From: Burkholderiales bacterium PBB3 | Lineage (GTDB): Bacteria; Pseudomonadota; Gammaproteobacteria; Burkholderiales; Burkholderiaceae_C | Assembly: GCA_002256115.1 (NCBI GenBank) | Contig: NKIK01000002.1 | Location: 124,001-188,000 of the forward strand | Reading direction: 5' to 3' | DNA length: 64,000 nucleotides | Part shown: positions 7,510 through 15,250 of the stretch, piece after piece | Layout: the number at the start of each line of letters is the position of its first letter | How positions within the stretch are numbered: position 1 is the first letter of the stretch | The notes under the pieces: model-generated | Databases searched by the model: none | Told to the model about the DNA's origin: nothing | What the model saw: only the letters and a program-made list of their open reading frames with translations | Translations under genes and position numbers: made by a program

Positions 7510-8574
7510 CTAGTACTGCAGCGCCGTGCTCTTGCCCCAAAACACGCGGTAGGCAAACACGGTGTAGCCGATGATGACCGGCAACACCACCACCGTGCCA
7601 TAGAAGATCACCATCAAGGCCTCGGGTGCGCTGGCGGCGTTCCAGACCGTCAGCTTGTCCACCACCAGCCACGGAAACAGGCTGTAGGCCAGACCATAAA
7701 ACGCCAGCAAGAAGATACCCACGGTGCAAGCAAACGGCACGGCAGCGCCGTATTGGTTGTTTTGCGCCAGACGTGTGGGCAGGCGCTTCAGGCTACGCGC
7801 AATCACCACAAACAGCGCCACCGTCATCGCCGGAATCGGCAGCAACATCACCACATTGGGGAAGCTGAACCACTTGTCAAAAATGCGCTGGCTCACCCAC
7901 GGTGTGGCCAGCGATATCGCCGCCACCCCCGCTGCGGTGAGCCACAGGCTGGCCTGGGCCCAGCGCACCGCCTTGAGCTGCAATACACCTTCGGTTTTCA
8001 TGATGAGCCAACCCGCACCCAACAGGCAGTAGGCGGCCACCAGACACAGGCCGATCAGTGCGTTGAACAATTGGCTGGCCCAGTCCCTGGCGAAGCCAGT
8101 GACTAGGGCGCCCAGCATGAAGCCCTGCGACCAACCCGCCAACAACGAGCCCGCATAAAACGCACGGTCCCACAGCGGTTTGTGTTTATCCCGCGCCTTC
8201 ACGCGAAAGTCAAACGCTACGCCGCGCAGCGTGAGCGCCACCAGCATCAACGCCACGGGCAAATACAGCGCCCCCAAAATCTCGCCATGCGCCATTGGAA
8301 AGGCCACCAGCAGCACGCCAACGCCTAACACCAACCAGGTCTCGTTCGCATCCCAAAACGGGCCAATGCTGGCGATCATGGTGTCCTTTTGTTCGGCGTT
8401 GTCGGCCCGGCGCAGCAGCACCCCCACGCCCAGGTCGTAGCCGTCCAGAATCACGTAGGCCAGCATGGCCAGCGCCATCACCAGTGCGAACACCAGCGGC
8501 AACCAGCCTGCAGGCTGGGTCAAGTCGGGGATCACGAGCAGGTTTGCTGCAAGTGTGTTGGTTGCGTCAAGCAT
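7510..8574 (-). CDS. cydB: Cytochrome bd-type ubiquinol oxidase subunit II
   Basis: A 354-aa polytopic membrane protein of the CydB/CioB family, the structural partner of subunit I in the quinol oxidase that reduces O2 to water. Characteristic segments are YVILDGYDLGVGVLL, IGPFWDANETWLVLGVGVLLVAFP and FDFRVKARDKHKPLWDRAFYAGSLLAGWSQGFMLGALVTG. The ATG at 8572-8574 was chosen because it follows a strong GGAGGT about 6 nt upstream; the longer open frame would start within cydA. It overlaps the 3' end of cydA by 8 bp, showing a regulator-cydA-cydB operon. Confidence 0.92.
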   Translation of the reverse strand: MLDATNTLAANLLVIPDLTQPAGWLPLVFALVMALAMLAYVILDGYDLGVGVLLRRADNAEQKDTMIASIGPFWDANETWLVLGVGVLLVAFPMAHGEILGALYLPVALMLVALTLRGVAFDFRVKARDKHKPLWDRAFYAGSLLAGWSQGFMLGALVTGFARDWASQLFNALIGLCLVAAYCLLGAGWLIMKTEGVLQLKAVRWAQASLWLTAAGVAAISLATPWVSQRIFDKWFSFPNVVMLLPIPAMTVALFVVIARSLKRLPTRLAQNNQYGAAVPFACTVGIFLLAFYGLAYSLFPWLVVDKLTVWNAASAPEALMVIFYGTVVVLPVIIGYTVFAYRVFWGKSTALQY

Positions 8575-9901
8575 GGGCCACCTCCGGCAATACGGGTTCT
8601 GGGATGCTGGCCTTGCGCGCCAGATAAAACAGCACACTCACATACGACGTGAGCAGCACGGCGTACAAACTCAGGTACATCACCAGCGTGAAGGCGATGT
8701 TGCCCGCAGGAATTTTGGACGCCGCCTGCGCAGCCGTCAGCACACCCTGCACCAGCCAGGGCTGGCGGCCAATCTCGGTCACATACCAGCCCGCAATCAG
8801 CGCCACCCAACCGGCAAAGGTCATCCCCACCAGCACACGCAACAACCAGGTACTGACAGCGCCCTTGCGCACTTGCCACGCGCCCAGCCAGCTCACCGCC
8901 AGCATCAGCATGCCCACACCCACCATGATGCGGAAGGCCCAAAACACAGGTGCCACCGGCGGATGTTGTTCACCAAAATCCTTGATGCCTTTGATCTCAC
9001 CATCCCAGTCATGTGTGAGGTAAAACGACGCGAGTTTGGGGATGGCGATTTCGTACTTGTTGCTTTGCGTCGCCTTATCGGGCAATGCAAACAGCACAGC
9101 AGGCGCGCCCTTCTGTGTTTCCCAAATGCCTTCCATCGCCGCAATTTTTGCGGGCTGGTGGTGCAAGGTATTCAGACCATGCAGGTCGCCCACCACGATT
9201 TGCAGCGGGATCAACGCGGCCGCCACATACAGGCCCGTGCGCAACGATGCCTGCACGGCTTTGCCCTTGTCACCCTTGAGCCAGCGGTAGGCACTCAAGC
9301 CCGCCAGCAAGAAGGCCACGGTCAGGCCAGAGGCGATCAGCATGTGGGTGAGGCGGTACGGAAACGACGGGTTGAAGATCACCTCCAGCCAGCTCGTCAC
9401 ATGCGCCTTGCCATCGATCATCACAAAGCCGGTCGGCGTGTGCATCCAGGAGTTGAGCGCCAGAATCCAGAAGGCCGACATGGTGGTACCAAACGCCACC
9501 AAGAACGTGGCCGTGGTGTGCACGCGTTCGCTCACGCGCCCCCGGCCAAACAGCATGATGCCAAGCATCGTGGCTTCCAGAAAGAAGGCCGTCAGCACCT
9601 CATAGGCCAAGAGCGGCCCGGCCACATTGCCCACGGTGTTCATGAAGCCCGGCCAGTTGGTACCAAACTGAAAACTCATGGTGATACCGCTGACCACGCC
9701 CAGCGCAAAGGTCAACGCAAACACCTTGACCCAGAACTGGTAGGCGTCCATCCAGTGTTGTTGACCGGTGGCAGTAAAGCGGGTTTTAAAAAACAGCAGC
9801 ACCCAGCCCATGGCAATACTGATGGTGGGAAACAGGATGTGGAACGTCATGTTGGCCGCAAACTGAATGCGGGCCAGCACGATGGGGTCAAAGCTGTCCA
9901 T
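8567..9901 (-). CDS. cydA: Cytochrome bd-type ubiquinol oxidase subunit I, cyanide-insensitive type
   Basis: A 444-aa membrane protein. Signatures: ARIQFAANMTFHILFPTISIAMGW near the N-terminus with a haem-ligand His, AYEVLTAFFLEATMLGIMLFG, LNSWMHTPTGF, and GWYVTEIGRQPWLVQGVL (GRQPW motif). The short quinol-binding loop and the total length below 500 aa fit the CioA group, which usually lacks the haem d spectrum of E. coli CydA and tolerates cyanide. Start ATG at 9899-9901; it overlaps the upstream regulator gene by 14 nt. It provides a high-affinity oxygen-reducing branch that does not pump protons. Confidence 0.92.
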   Translation of the reverse strand: MDSFDPIVLARIQFAANMTFHILFPTISIAMGWVLLFFKTRFTATGQQHWMDAYQFWVKVFALTFALGVVSGITMSFQFGTNWPGFMNTVGNVAGPLLAYEVLTAFFLEATMLGIMLFGRGRVSERVHTTATFLVAFGTTMSAFWILALNSWMHTPTGFVMIDGKAHVTSWLEVIFNPSFPYRLTHMLIASGLTVAFLLAGLSAYRWLKGDKGKAVQASLRTGLYVAAALIPLQIVVGDLHGLNTLHHQPAKIAAMEGIWETQKGAPAVLFALPDKATQSNKYEIAIPKLASFYLTHDWDGEIKGIKDFGEQHPPVAPVFWAFRIMVGVGMLMLAVSWLGAWQVRKGAVSTWLLRVLVGMTFAGWVALIAGWYVTEIGRQPWLVQGVLTAAQAASKIPAGNIAFTLVMYLSLYAVLLTSYVSVLFYLARKASIPEPVLPEVAHA

Positions 9902-10478
9902 GGTCAGCCCCCTCGGTACTGGGCTTGGCAGGGGTGAATACGTTCTTCACCTTGTCTTTCATCTCCAGCAGCTTTTGCACCTGCGAGCCCATCTTCATCA
10001 GGCTGGCCAGCGTCGCAGAGTCCATCTTTTGGACATCGTCCAGCCAGTCCGTCATCAGCTCGATGAAGGCGTGCATCTGCTTCATGCGTTCTTGGGCGTG
10101 GATGTCTTCGGCCACGCTGGGCTGCTCCATCAGTGCGTCGCGCAACATGCTCAAGGTCGGGTCAATCTCGCGCTTGCGCCGCTCGGCGGCCAAGGTGCGG
10201 AAGATGGCCCACACATCCTCGGGGGCTTGGAAGTACTCACGCCGGTCGTTGGGCTGGTGGATCAGGCGCACCAGGTTCCACGACTGCAGTTCCTTGAGCC
10301 CCATGCTCACATTGGACCGGGAAAAGCCCAGCGCCTCCCCCACTTCGTCCGCGTTCAGCGGCTTGGCGGACACATACAGCAGCGCGTAAATCTGGCCCAC
10401 GGTGCGGTTGATGCCCCAGCGGCTGCCCATTTCGCCAAAGTGCAGCACAAAGCGCTGCGTGAGGGGGGGTAAGTTCAT
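9888..10478 (-). CDS. GbsR/MarR-like transcriptional regulator of the bd oxidase operon
   Basis: A 196-aa regulator. The winged helix is visible at about residues 22-75 (GINRTVGQIYALLYVSAKPLNADEVGEALGFSRSNVSMGLKELQSWNLVR) and is followed by a long helical C-terminus. This is the GbsR subgroup of MarR-like repressors. It is the first gene of the operon with cydA and cydB, overlapping cydA by 14 nt, so it most likely controls that operon. A 13-bp inverted repeat sits 13 bp upstream of its start (10492-10523), a likely autoregulatory operator. The inducer is unknown. Confidence 0.85.
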   Translation of the reverse strand: MNLPPLTQRFVLHFGEMGSRWGINRTVGQIYALLYVSAKPLNADEVGEALGFSRSNVSMGLKELQSWNLVRLIHQPNDRREYFQAPEDVWAIFRTLAAERRKREIDPTLSMLRDALMEQPSVAEDIHAQERMKQMHAFIELMTDWLDDVQKMDSATLASLMKMGSQVQKLLEMKDKVKNVFTPAKPSTEGADHGQL

Positions 10479-10491
10479 CGTTCTGGTCTTT

Positions 10492-10523
10492 CCTGAATTT
10501 TCAGTATTATCTGAAAACTCAGG
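10492..10523. promoter_or_regulatory. Inverted-repeat operator upstream of the regulator-cydAB operon
   Basis: The arms 10492-10504 (CCTGAATTTTCAG) and 10511-10523 (CTGAAAACTCAGG) match at 12 of 13 positions around a 6-bp TATTAT spacer. The site lies just upstream of the GbsR/MarR-like start codon and fits a dimeric winged-helix repressor. The sequence symmetry is seen; the function is inferred. Confidence 0.65.
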
Positions 10524-10603
10524 AATTACCGGAATTTCTGCTTTCTAACCTTGACACAGGCTTAGGGGTATTTCGCGGCCCGTTTAGGCATCAAATCGAT
10601 CTA

Positions 10604-10646
10604 GGGCCTAGGTGATATATGCCTTGGCAGCTATCAATTGAATAGC
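10604..10646 (-). repeat. Degenerate family A-like repeat
   Basis: GGGCCTAGGTGATATATGCC then TTGGCAGCTATCAATTGAATAGC follows the layout of reversed family A copies (GGCC end, ATAG, CAGCTA, then ATAGC end), but the core is poorly kept. Its GCTAT-CAATTGA-ATAGC part (10630-10646) can form a 5-bp stem. Confidence 0.4.
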
Positions 10647-10722
10647 AAATATGGTCATTGAATAGATCGCAGACGCGCCAGTGACCCAGTAAAAACCCTA
10701 GTGCCTCGACAATCCTTGCTCC

Positions 10723-11616
10723 ATGAAAACCAAATACTTCCTGCAGCTCGTCGTGCTGTCCGCCCTGTGGGGCGCTTCCTTTATGTTGATCCGCATGGCC
10801 AGCCCGGTGCTGGGGCCCAATGTGCTGGCGGCCGCGCGTATCGGCATGGCCACGATCACGCTGGCCATCCTGATGCGCGCCATGCGCTATGCCTGGCCGC
10901 TGCAGCACTGGAAAGAGCTGGCCCTGATTGGCGCGCTGTCGGTGGCTGCGCCGTTTCTTTTGTTTGCCTGGGCCGCCTTGCAATTGCCTGCGGGCTACAG
11001 CGCCCTGCTCAATTCCACGGCCGTGGTGTTTGGCATGTTTGCCTCCGCCTGGCTGAAAGAAGACACGCTGACGGTGCGCAAGGTGCTGGGCTGTGTCTGC
11101 GGCTTTAGCGGTGTAGCCCTGATTGTCGGGCTGGGGCCGGTGCAACTGACGCTGGACGTGGTGCTGGCGGCACTGGCCTGCGTGGCAGCGTCAGCTTGCT
11201 ACGGTTTTTCGGCCCCGTTGATGAAGCGCGCCATCACGCGCATGCAGCCACTGCAGATTGCGGCGGGCATCCATGCCGCAGCGCTGGTGATGCTGCTACC
11301 CGGCGCAGCCTGGAGCCTGCCGCAGGCGCACTTCACGCCGGTGGCATTGTTTGCAGTGCTGGTGATGGGCGTGGTCACCAGCGGTCTGGCCTACTGGGCG
11401 CACCTGCGTATCCTGCAGCATGTGACGCCAGTGGCGGCCATGAGCCCGACCTTCATGATTCCGGTGTTTGGTGTGCTGTGGGGCAGCGTGTTCTTGGGCG
11501 AGCAGCTCAGCGCGGGCATCTTTGCCGGTGGCGCCTTGGTGCTGCTGGCCAGCGCCTTGATTACCAACTTCAACCCCTGGCAGCGCTGGCTGGACGCGGC
11601 GGACGCCAAGCCCTGA
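10723..11616 (+). CDS. EamA/DMT-family transporter
   Basis: A 297-aa membrane protein with ten predicted helices in two EamA repeats. The first spans residues 1-135 (LSALWGASFMLIRMASPVLGPNVLAAARIGMA) and the second about 145-285 (ALACVAASACYGFSAPLMKRA ... MSPTFMIPVFGVLWGSVFLGEQLSAGIFAGGALVLLAS). Drug/metabolite transporters of this type export amino acids, nucleosides or related small metabolites; the substrate cannot be deduced. It is transcribed divergently from the bd-oxidase regulator and ends 27 bp before a convergent gene. Confidence 0.85.
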   Translation: MKTKYFLQLVVLSALWGASFMLIRMASPVLGPNVLAAARIGMATITLAILMRAMRYAWPLQHWKELALIGALSVAAPFLLFAWAALQLPAGYSALLNSTAVVFGMFASAWLKEDTLTVRKVLGCVCGFSGVALIVGLGPVQLTLDVVLAALACVAASACYGFSAPLMKRAITRMQPLQIAAGIHAAALVMLLPGAAWSLPQAHFTPVALFAVLVMGVVTSGLAYWAHLRILQHVTPVAAMSPTFMIPVFGVLWGSVFLGEQLSAGIFAGGALVLLASALITNFNPWQRWLDAADAKP

Positions 11617-11643
11617 AATGGCGCCCCAAGACTGTGGCTCGGG

Positions 11644-12147
11644 CTAAGCCCGGCCGCGCCGGTAAAGCCGAAGGATGGTTGTGGTGTTGACCACCGCTAT
11701 CGTCACCTCCAAAGCTGTGCCGCCGATAGAGCCGACGATCACATTGTTGACAATCCACAGGCACGTGCCGCACAGCATCAGCAAGCGCATGGGAATGCCC
11801 TGCAACAAGAACAGCGCAAGGGTGCCCAGGCACGATGCAATCAGCGGCAGCCAGTCACTGGGCTGCTGGGCAAGAGCCAGCCCCAGCGCGATATTGACCG
11901 CCACCACCGCAGCAGCCACCCAAGGCGACTTGGTGCGCAAGGCCAATGCTGATCGCACTACCGATACCACCGAACTGGCCACCGCCGTGGGGTTGCCCAG
12001 CAAGGCAAAGTGCGCCACATAAGCCAGGCATTCGCCAATCATCAATTGCTTGAAGCGCCGGTCATTGGTTTGCAGGAATGAAGCCACACCCAGCACAAAG
12101 GCGAGGTATCCGAAACATTGGGCTGGTGAGAGCCAGTCGATGGGCAT
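11644..12147 (-). CDS. YgjV-like inner membrane protein
   Basis: About 167 residues with four to six hydrophobic helices; FGYLAFVLGVASFLQTNDRRFKQLMIGECLAYVAHFALLGNPTAVASS matches the YgjV family (Imp-YgjV), whose biochemical role is not established. The ATG at 12145-12147 (MPIDWLSPAQ) places the first helix at the N-terminus as in family members. An ATG at 12186 would add 13 polar residues. It is convergent with the EamA gene and divergent from the M14 peptidase gene. Confidence 0.75.
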   Translation of the reverse strand: MPIDWLSPAQCFGYLAFVLGVASFLQTNDRRFKQLMIGECLAYVAHFALLGNPTAVASSVVSVVRSALALRTKSPWVAAAVVAVNIALGLALAQQPSDWLPLIASCLGTLALFLLQGIPMRLLMLCGTCLWIVNNVIVGSIGGTALEVTIAVVNTTTILRLYRRGRA

Positions 12148-12245
12148 GGGTGGGAATAGAAGAGAACGATTGGAAGGAGGCGCCATTATGGTGAACTAGC
12201 TCTTACACTGCGCGTCACCGAACGATCCACTATCAGGCCCTCGCC

Positions 12246-13962
12246 ATGTTCCGCACCCAATACCTCGACTACCAACAGCTCACCGACCAACTCGCCCAAT
12301 GGGCCCAAGCGCACCCTGGTTTTGTGCGTTTGTCATCCATAGGCAAAAGCGCGGAGGGTCGCGACATCCCGCTACTGACCATCGGCCAAGAGCCCGATCG
12401 CTTGCGCCCCGCAGTGTGGATAGACGGCAATATGCACGCCACAGAAGTGTGTGGCTCCAGCGTCGCGCTGGCAATGGCTGAGGACATCATTGGTATCCAC
12501 TTGGGCAAAGACGAAGCCGGCGCGAAGCCCCTGCCCGCCCACATGGCAGAGGCTATTCGCGGTGCCTTGTTTTATGTCGTGCCCCGCATCTCCCCCGATG
12601 GGGCGGAGGCCATCCTCAAAACGGGCCGCTACGTGCGCTCCAGCCCGGTGAATGACCGCACCAATAAATCGCACGCCTACTGGGAAGCATCGGATGTGGA
12701 TGGCGACGGGCTGATGGGCTATATGCGCCAGCAAGACCCGAACGGCGAGCTGATGGAGCTGCGTGGTGAAGATGGCGTGCCGCTGAATCCTCCGGTGATG
12801 GTGCCGCGTGGCCCCGAAGATGCCGGGCCGTTTTACAAGCTCTACCCCGAGGGCCACATCGTCAACTTTGACGGTGCCCAGGTGCCAGACCCGTATTTCT
12901 TGTCTGACAACCTGTACGACCTGAACCGTAATTTTGCCCACGACTGGAAGCCCGAACACGAACAAGCGGGCGCCGGGCACTACCCTGGCAGCGCCCCCCG
13001 AATCAAGGGCGGTGATGGACTTTGCGGTCCGCCACCCCCACATCTTTACCTGGCTGAACTTGCACACCTTTGGCGGTGTGGTCATCCGCCCACTGGGCGA
13101 TCAGGCCGATAGCAAGATGGACGCCACCGACCTGGCGATGTACCGGCAGGTGGAGGCGTGGATGACTGAGCACACTGGCTACCCGACAGTCAGCGGATAC
13201 CACGAGTTTCTGTACGAACCCGACAAGCCGTTGCATGGCGACCTGAGTGATTGGGCGTACCGCCAGCGCGGTTGCCTAGCCTATGTGGTCGAGCTGTGGG
13301 ACCTGTTCACCCAACTGGGCATTGCACGCAAGAAACCGTTTGTGGATCACTATTCGCAACTGGAGCGCAAGGATTTTCTGGCGCTGTGGAAGATGGACCG
13401 TGACATCAATGAAGGGCGCATGTTCAAGACCTGGCGCAAGGCCAAGCACCCGCAACTGGGTGACGTGGAGGTAGGAGGCTTTGATGGCCGCATCGGCATC
13501 AGCAACCCACCTTTTTCGAAGCTGGCAGAGACTTGCGCAAGCCAGAGTGCGGCCTTTCTGCGCGTGGCGGCCTTGGTGCCGCAAGTGGCGCTGGAGCTAA
13601 TCAGCACCGAGGACCTGGGCAATGGGCACACGCGCATTGAACTGCGCGTGGCGAACCGCGGCTACTTTGGCACCTATGGCTTGAGCTCTGCGAAAAAACT
13701 CACCCACTCCGAGCCCCTGCGCTTGACGACTGCGGGTGACGGCGTGACCCTGGTGGCCCCACTGGAACAGGTAACGCAGATCGGCCATCTGGAAGGCTGG
13801 GGCACCGGCCTGCACCACGGCATCAGCATCTTCATGCCGTGGACGCGGGGCAACGGCAGCGAGAAGCACATCGCGCTGATCGTGCAAGGCAAGGGCAGTG
13901 TGCAGGTTCGCGTGGGCAGCTGCCGCGTGGGGTGGCTTGAAATGGCCCTAGCGGTTGGGTAG
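12246..13962 (+). pseudogene. M14 zinc carboxypeptidase gene, interrupted by a frameshift
   Basis: Together the two frames make a peptidase of about 570 aa. Frame 1 (12246 to about 13000) has WIDGNMHATEVCGSS with the zinc ligands His and Glu, and NLYDLNRNFAHDW. Frame 2 (about 13000-13962) resumes with ESRAVMDFAVRHPHIFTWLNLHTFGGVVIRP, bearing the third zinc ligand His, and VVELWDLF, bearing the probable catalytic Glu. The switch falls at a run of six C (12994-12999); five C would join GSAP to ESRAV as in the family. Frame 1 otherwise runs to a stop at 13112. This is either a recent +1 mutation, a slippage site, or a sequencing error. Flanking conservation on both sides argues the loss is very recent. 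Confidence 0.85.
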
Positions 13963-14490
13963 TCAAGCAGCGCCCAAAGCCGCCAGCCTCTGCAAGGTAG
14001 CGGTTTGCTCCGCAGCATCCAAAAACGTGGTGCTGCGCGCGCGCAAGCGCAGCATAGGTAGGCTGATGAGGTTGACCTGCAGCCCGGCTCGCACCCAGCG
14101 CAGGTCGCGCGGCTCACCGCGTGCCAGCTTGGAGATGGCAGCATCGTTGGGCTCCAGGCAATGGGCCGTAATAGGCGGGCGCAATATAGGAATCAGACGC
14201 GCCTCCCAGCCCTGGGGTAAGGTGGGCAACTGGGGTGATACGGGGTCGAGGTAGACACCATGGGCATGGTGATACGGACTACCCTCACCCAACTCGGCAT
14301 TCAAATCAAACACCCGCGGTGGGTCGGACAGGGTGTAACAGTCTGCGTCGATAGACAAGGTCATATCCAGCGGAATGGCCTCCACCTGCGCCATGCCCAG
14401 CACGGAAACACTGCCAATCACCACGTAATCCCGGTGGCCACATAGCTGGTGCGCCGCCATCAGCAGCCGCATGAGCGTGTCTACATTCAT
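13963..14490 (-). CDS. DUF6036-like nucleotidyltransferase, candidate toxin of a Phd-linked pair
   Basis: A 175-aa protein with a nucleotidyltransferase-fold pattern: DYVVIGSVSVLG near residues 20-31 (GS motif) followed by LDMTLSIDADCYTL (S-x-D-x-D). Such DUF6036-type proteins are minimal nucleotidyltransferases often found beside antitoxin genes. The ATG at 14488-14490 was chosen; a longer frame to 14580 would overlap the upstream gene. It lies 10 bp downstream of the Phd/YefM-like gene in the same direction, so the two form an operon. The toxin role is inferred from context; no experimental function is implied by the sequence. Confidence 0.65.
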   Translation of the reverse strand: MNVDTLMRLLMAAHQLCGHRDYVVIGSVSVLGMAQVEAIPLDMTLSIDADCYTLSDPPRVFDLNAELGEGSPYHHAHGVYLDPVSPQLPTLPQGWEARLIPILRPPITAHCLEPNDAAISKLARGEPRDLRWVRAGLQVNLISLPMLRLRARSTTFLDAAEQTATLQRLAALGAA

Positions 14491-14500
14491 AGCGGCTGAA

Positions 14501-14959
14501 CTAAACGGTTTCGCTAGGGCCAGCCGCTGTGAACGGTGAGTTTTGCCGCATGGCCGAGCCCCAGCCATCTGCATCACCACACATCAGTGGTGCCAGTTTT
14601 TGCAGCGGTAATGCCAGCCATGCACTCCAGCGCGCAATGTAATCCGCACTGCAGAGGCCATCACGCGCCCAGCGCGCGACCACAGCATGGGCGGCCTTGA
14701 GCTGCCGGGCTTGTTGCGCAGGGCTCGCACACAGTAAGCCAATGGCCAACTGCTGGTGGCGCATCAGGCGCTGCTGCTCGCGCTGCTGCTGCTCTAGGCG
14801 GGCCTGTAAGCGAGGGTTGGGCAGCACCGGTACCGCATCGGGCAGCATGACGACCGCCACGGTTTTGTTGTGCTTGGCAATGGCTACGGGGCTGTGCTCA
14901 AGTTGGCTTAAAAGCGCACCGAAGTTTTGCTTGGCCTGGGAGGCTGTAAATGTCTGCAT
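14501..14959 (-). CDS. Phd/YefM-like antitoxin with long C-terminal domain
   Basis: A 152-aa protein. Residues 1-48 (MQTFTASQAKQNFGALLSQL, then IAKHNKTVAVVML) are the DNA-binding Phd/YefM fold. The following 100 residues are unusual for this family: a Gln/Arg-rich helix (PRLQARLEQQQREQQRLMRHQQ) and a conserved-looking helical part (KAAHAVVARWARDGLCSADYIARWSAWLALPLQKLAPLMCGD). A normal Phd is about 70-90 aa. It precedes the DUF6036-like gene by 10 bp. The direct repeats just upstream (14967-14995) are a likely autoregulatory site. Confidence 0.75.
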   Translation of the reverse strand: MQTFTASQAKQNFGALLSQLEHSPVAIAKHNKTVAVVMLPDAVPVLPNPRLQARLEQQQREQQRLMRHQQLAIGLLCASPAQQARQLKAAHAVVARWARDGLCSADYIARWSAWLALPLQKLAPLMCGDADGWGSAMRQNSPFTAAGPSETV

Positions 14960-14966
14960 GGTATCA

Positions 14967-14995
14967 TTTTAGACAAATATTCTGTTTTGGACAAA
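14967..14995. promoter_or_regulatory. Direct-repeat operator of the Phd/nucleotidyltransferase operon
   Basis: TTTTAGACAAA (14967-14977) and TTTTGGACAAA (14985-14995) repeat with an 18-bp period, 7 bp upstream of the antitoxin start. Phd-type proteins bind paired sites overlapping their promoters. Inferred from position. Confidence 0.55.
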
Positions 14996-14997
14996 AC

Positions 14998-15046
14998 AGG
15001 CCGCTCAGGCCGTGGGCAGTGCGGGAGCAGCTACTAAAAGAGTAGC
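14998..15046 (-). repeat. Family A short repeat, copy A2
   Basis: On the minus strand it reads GCTACTCTTTTAGTAGC (a 5-bp stem with 7-nt loop), then AGCTGCTCCCGCACTGCCC, then GGCCTGAGCGGCCT. It lies 9 bp downstream of the 56-aa gene stop and upstream of the Phd operon, where it could mark the end of a transcript. Confidence 0.75.
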
Positions 15047-15055
15047 AAAATCAGC

Positions 15056-15226
15056 TCACTTTTGCTTGGGTGTCGCAGTCGCTTCGGTTATCGCAGTCGG
15101 TTTCTTTTGAAGAAACTTGGCCGCAGCTTCGGCCAGCTTGCGCTTGCGCTCGTCCATAACCCGATCAAGCTCTGCCCGGCCGCCGGCCTTCTTCATGTTG
15201 GGATCCTTACCAAAAACGCCTGCCAT
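15056..15226 (-). CDS. Small basic protein of 56 aa
   Basis: A short frame with ATG at 15224-15226, a good Shine-Dalgarno (AAGGAGT about 7 nt upstream) and stop at 15056-15058. The product MAGVFGKDPNMKKAGG, then RAELDRVMDERKRKLAEAAA, KFLQKKPTAITEATATPKQK is Lys/Arg/Ala-rich. It has an amphipathic helix in the middle and a disordered C-terminus. No function is recognised. It lies 24 bp downstream of the flavin oxidoreductase gene in the same direction and may be co-transcribed. The ribosome binding site and protein-like composition support it as real. Confidence 0.6.
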   Translation of the reverse strand: MAGVFGKDPNMKKAGGRAELDRVMDERKRKLAEAAAKFLQKKPTAITEATATPKQK

Positions 15227-15250
15227 AGTGATGACTCCTTTCTGGCCAGT

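Noticed and set aside
8465..9937. A 490-codon open frame on the plus strand
   Set aside because: It is antisense to cydA and the end of cydB; the product is His/Gln/Arg-rich with no recognisable features.
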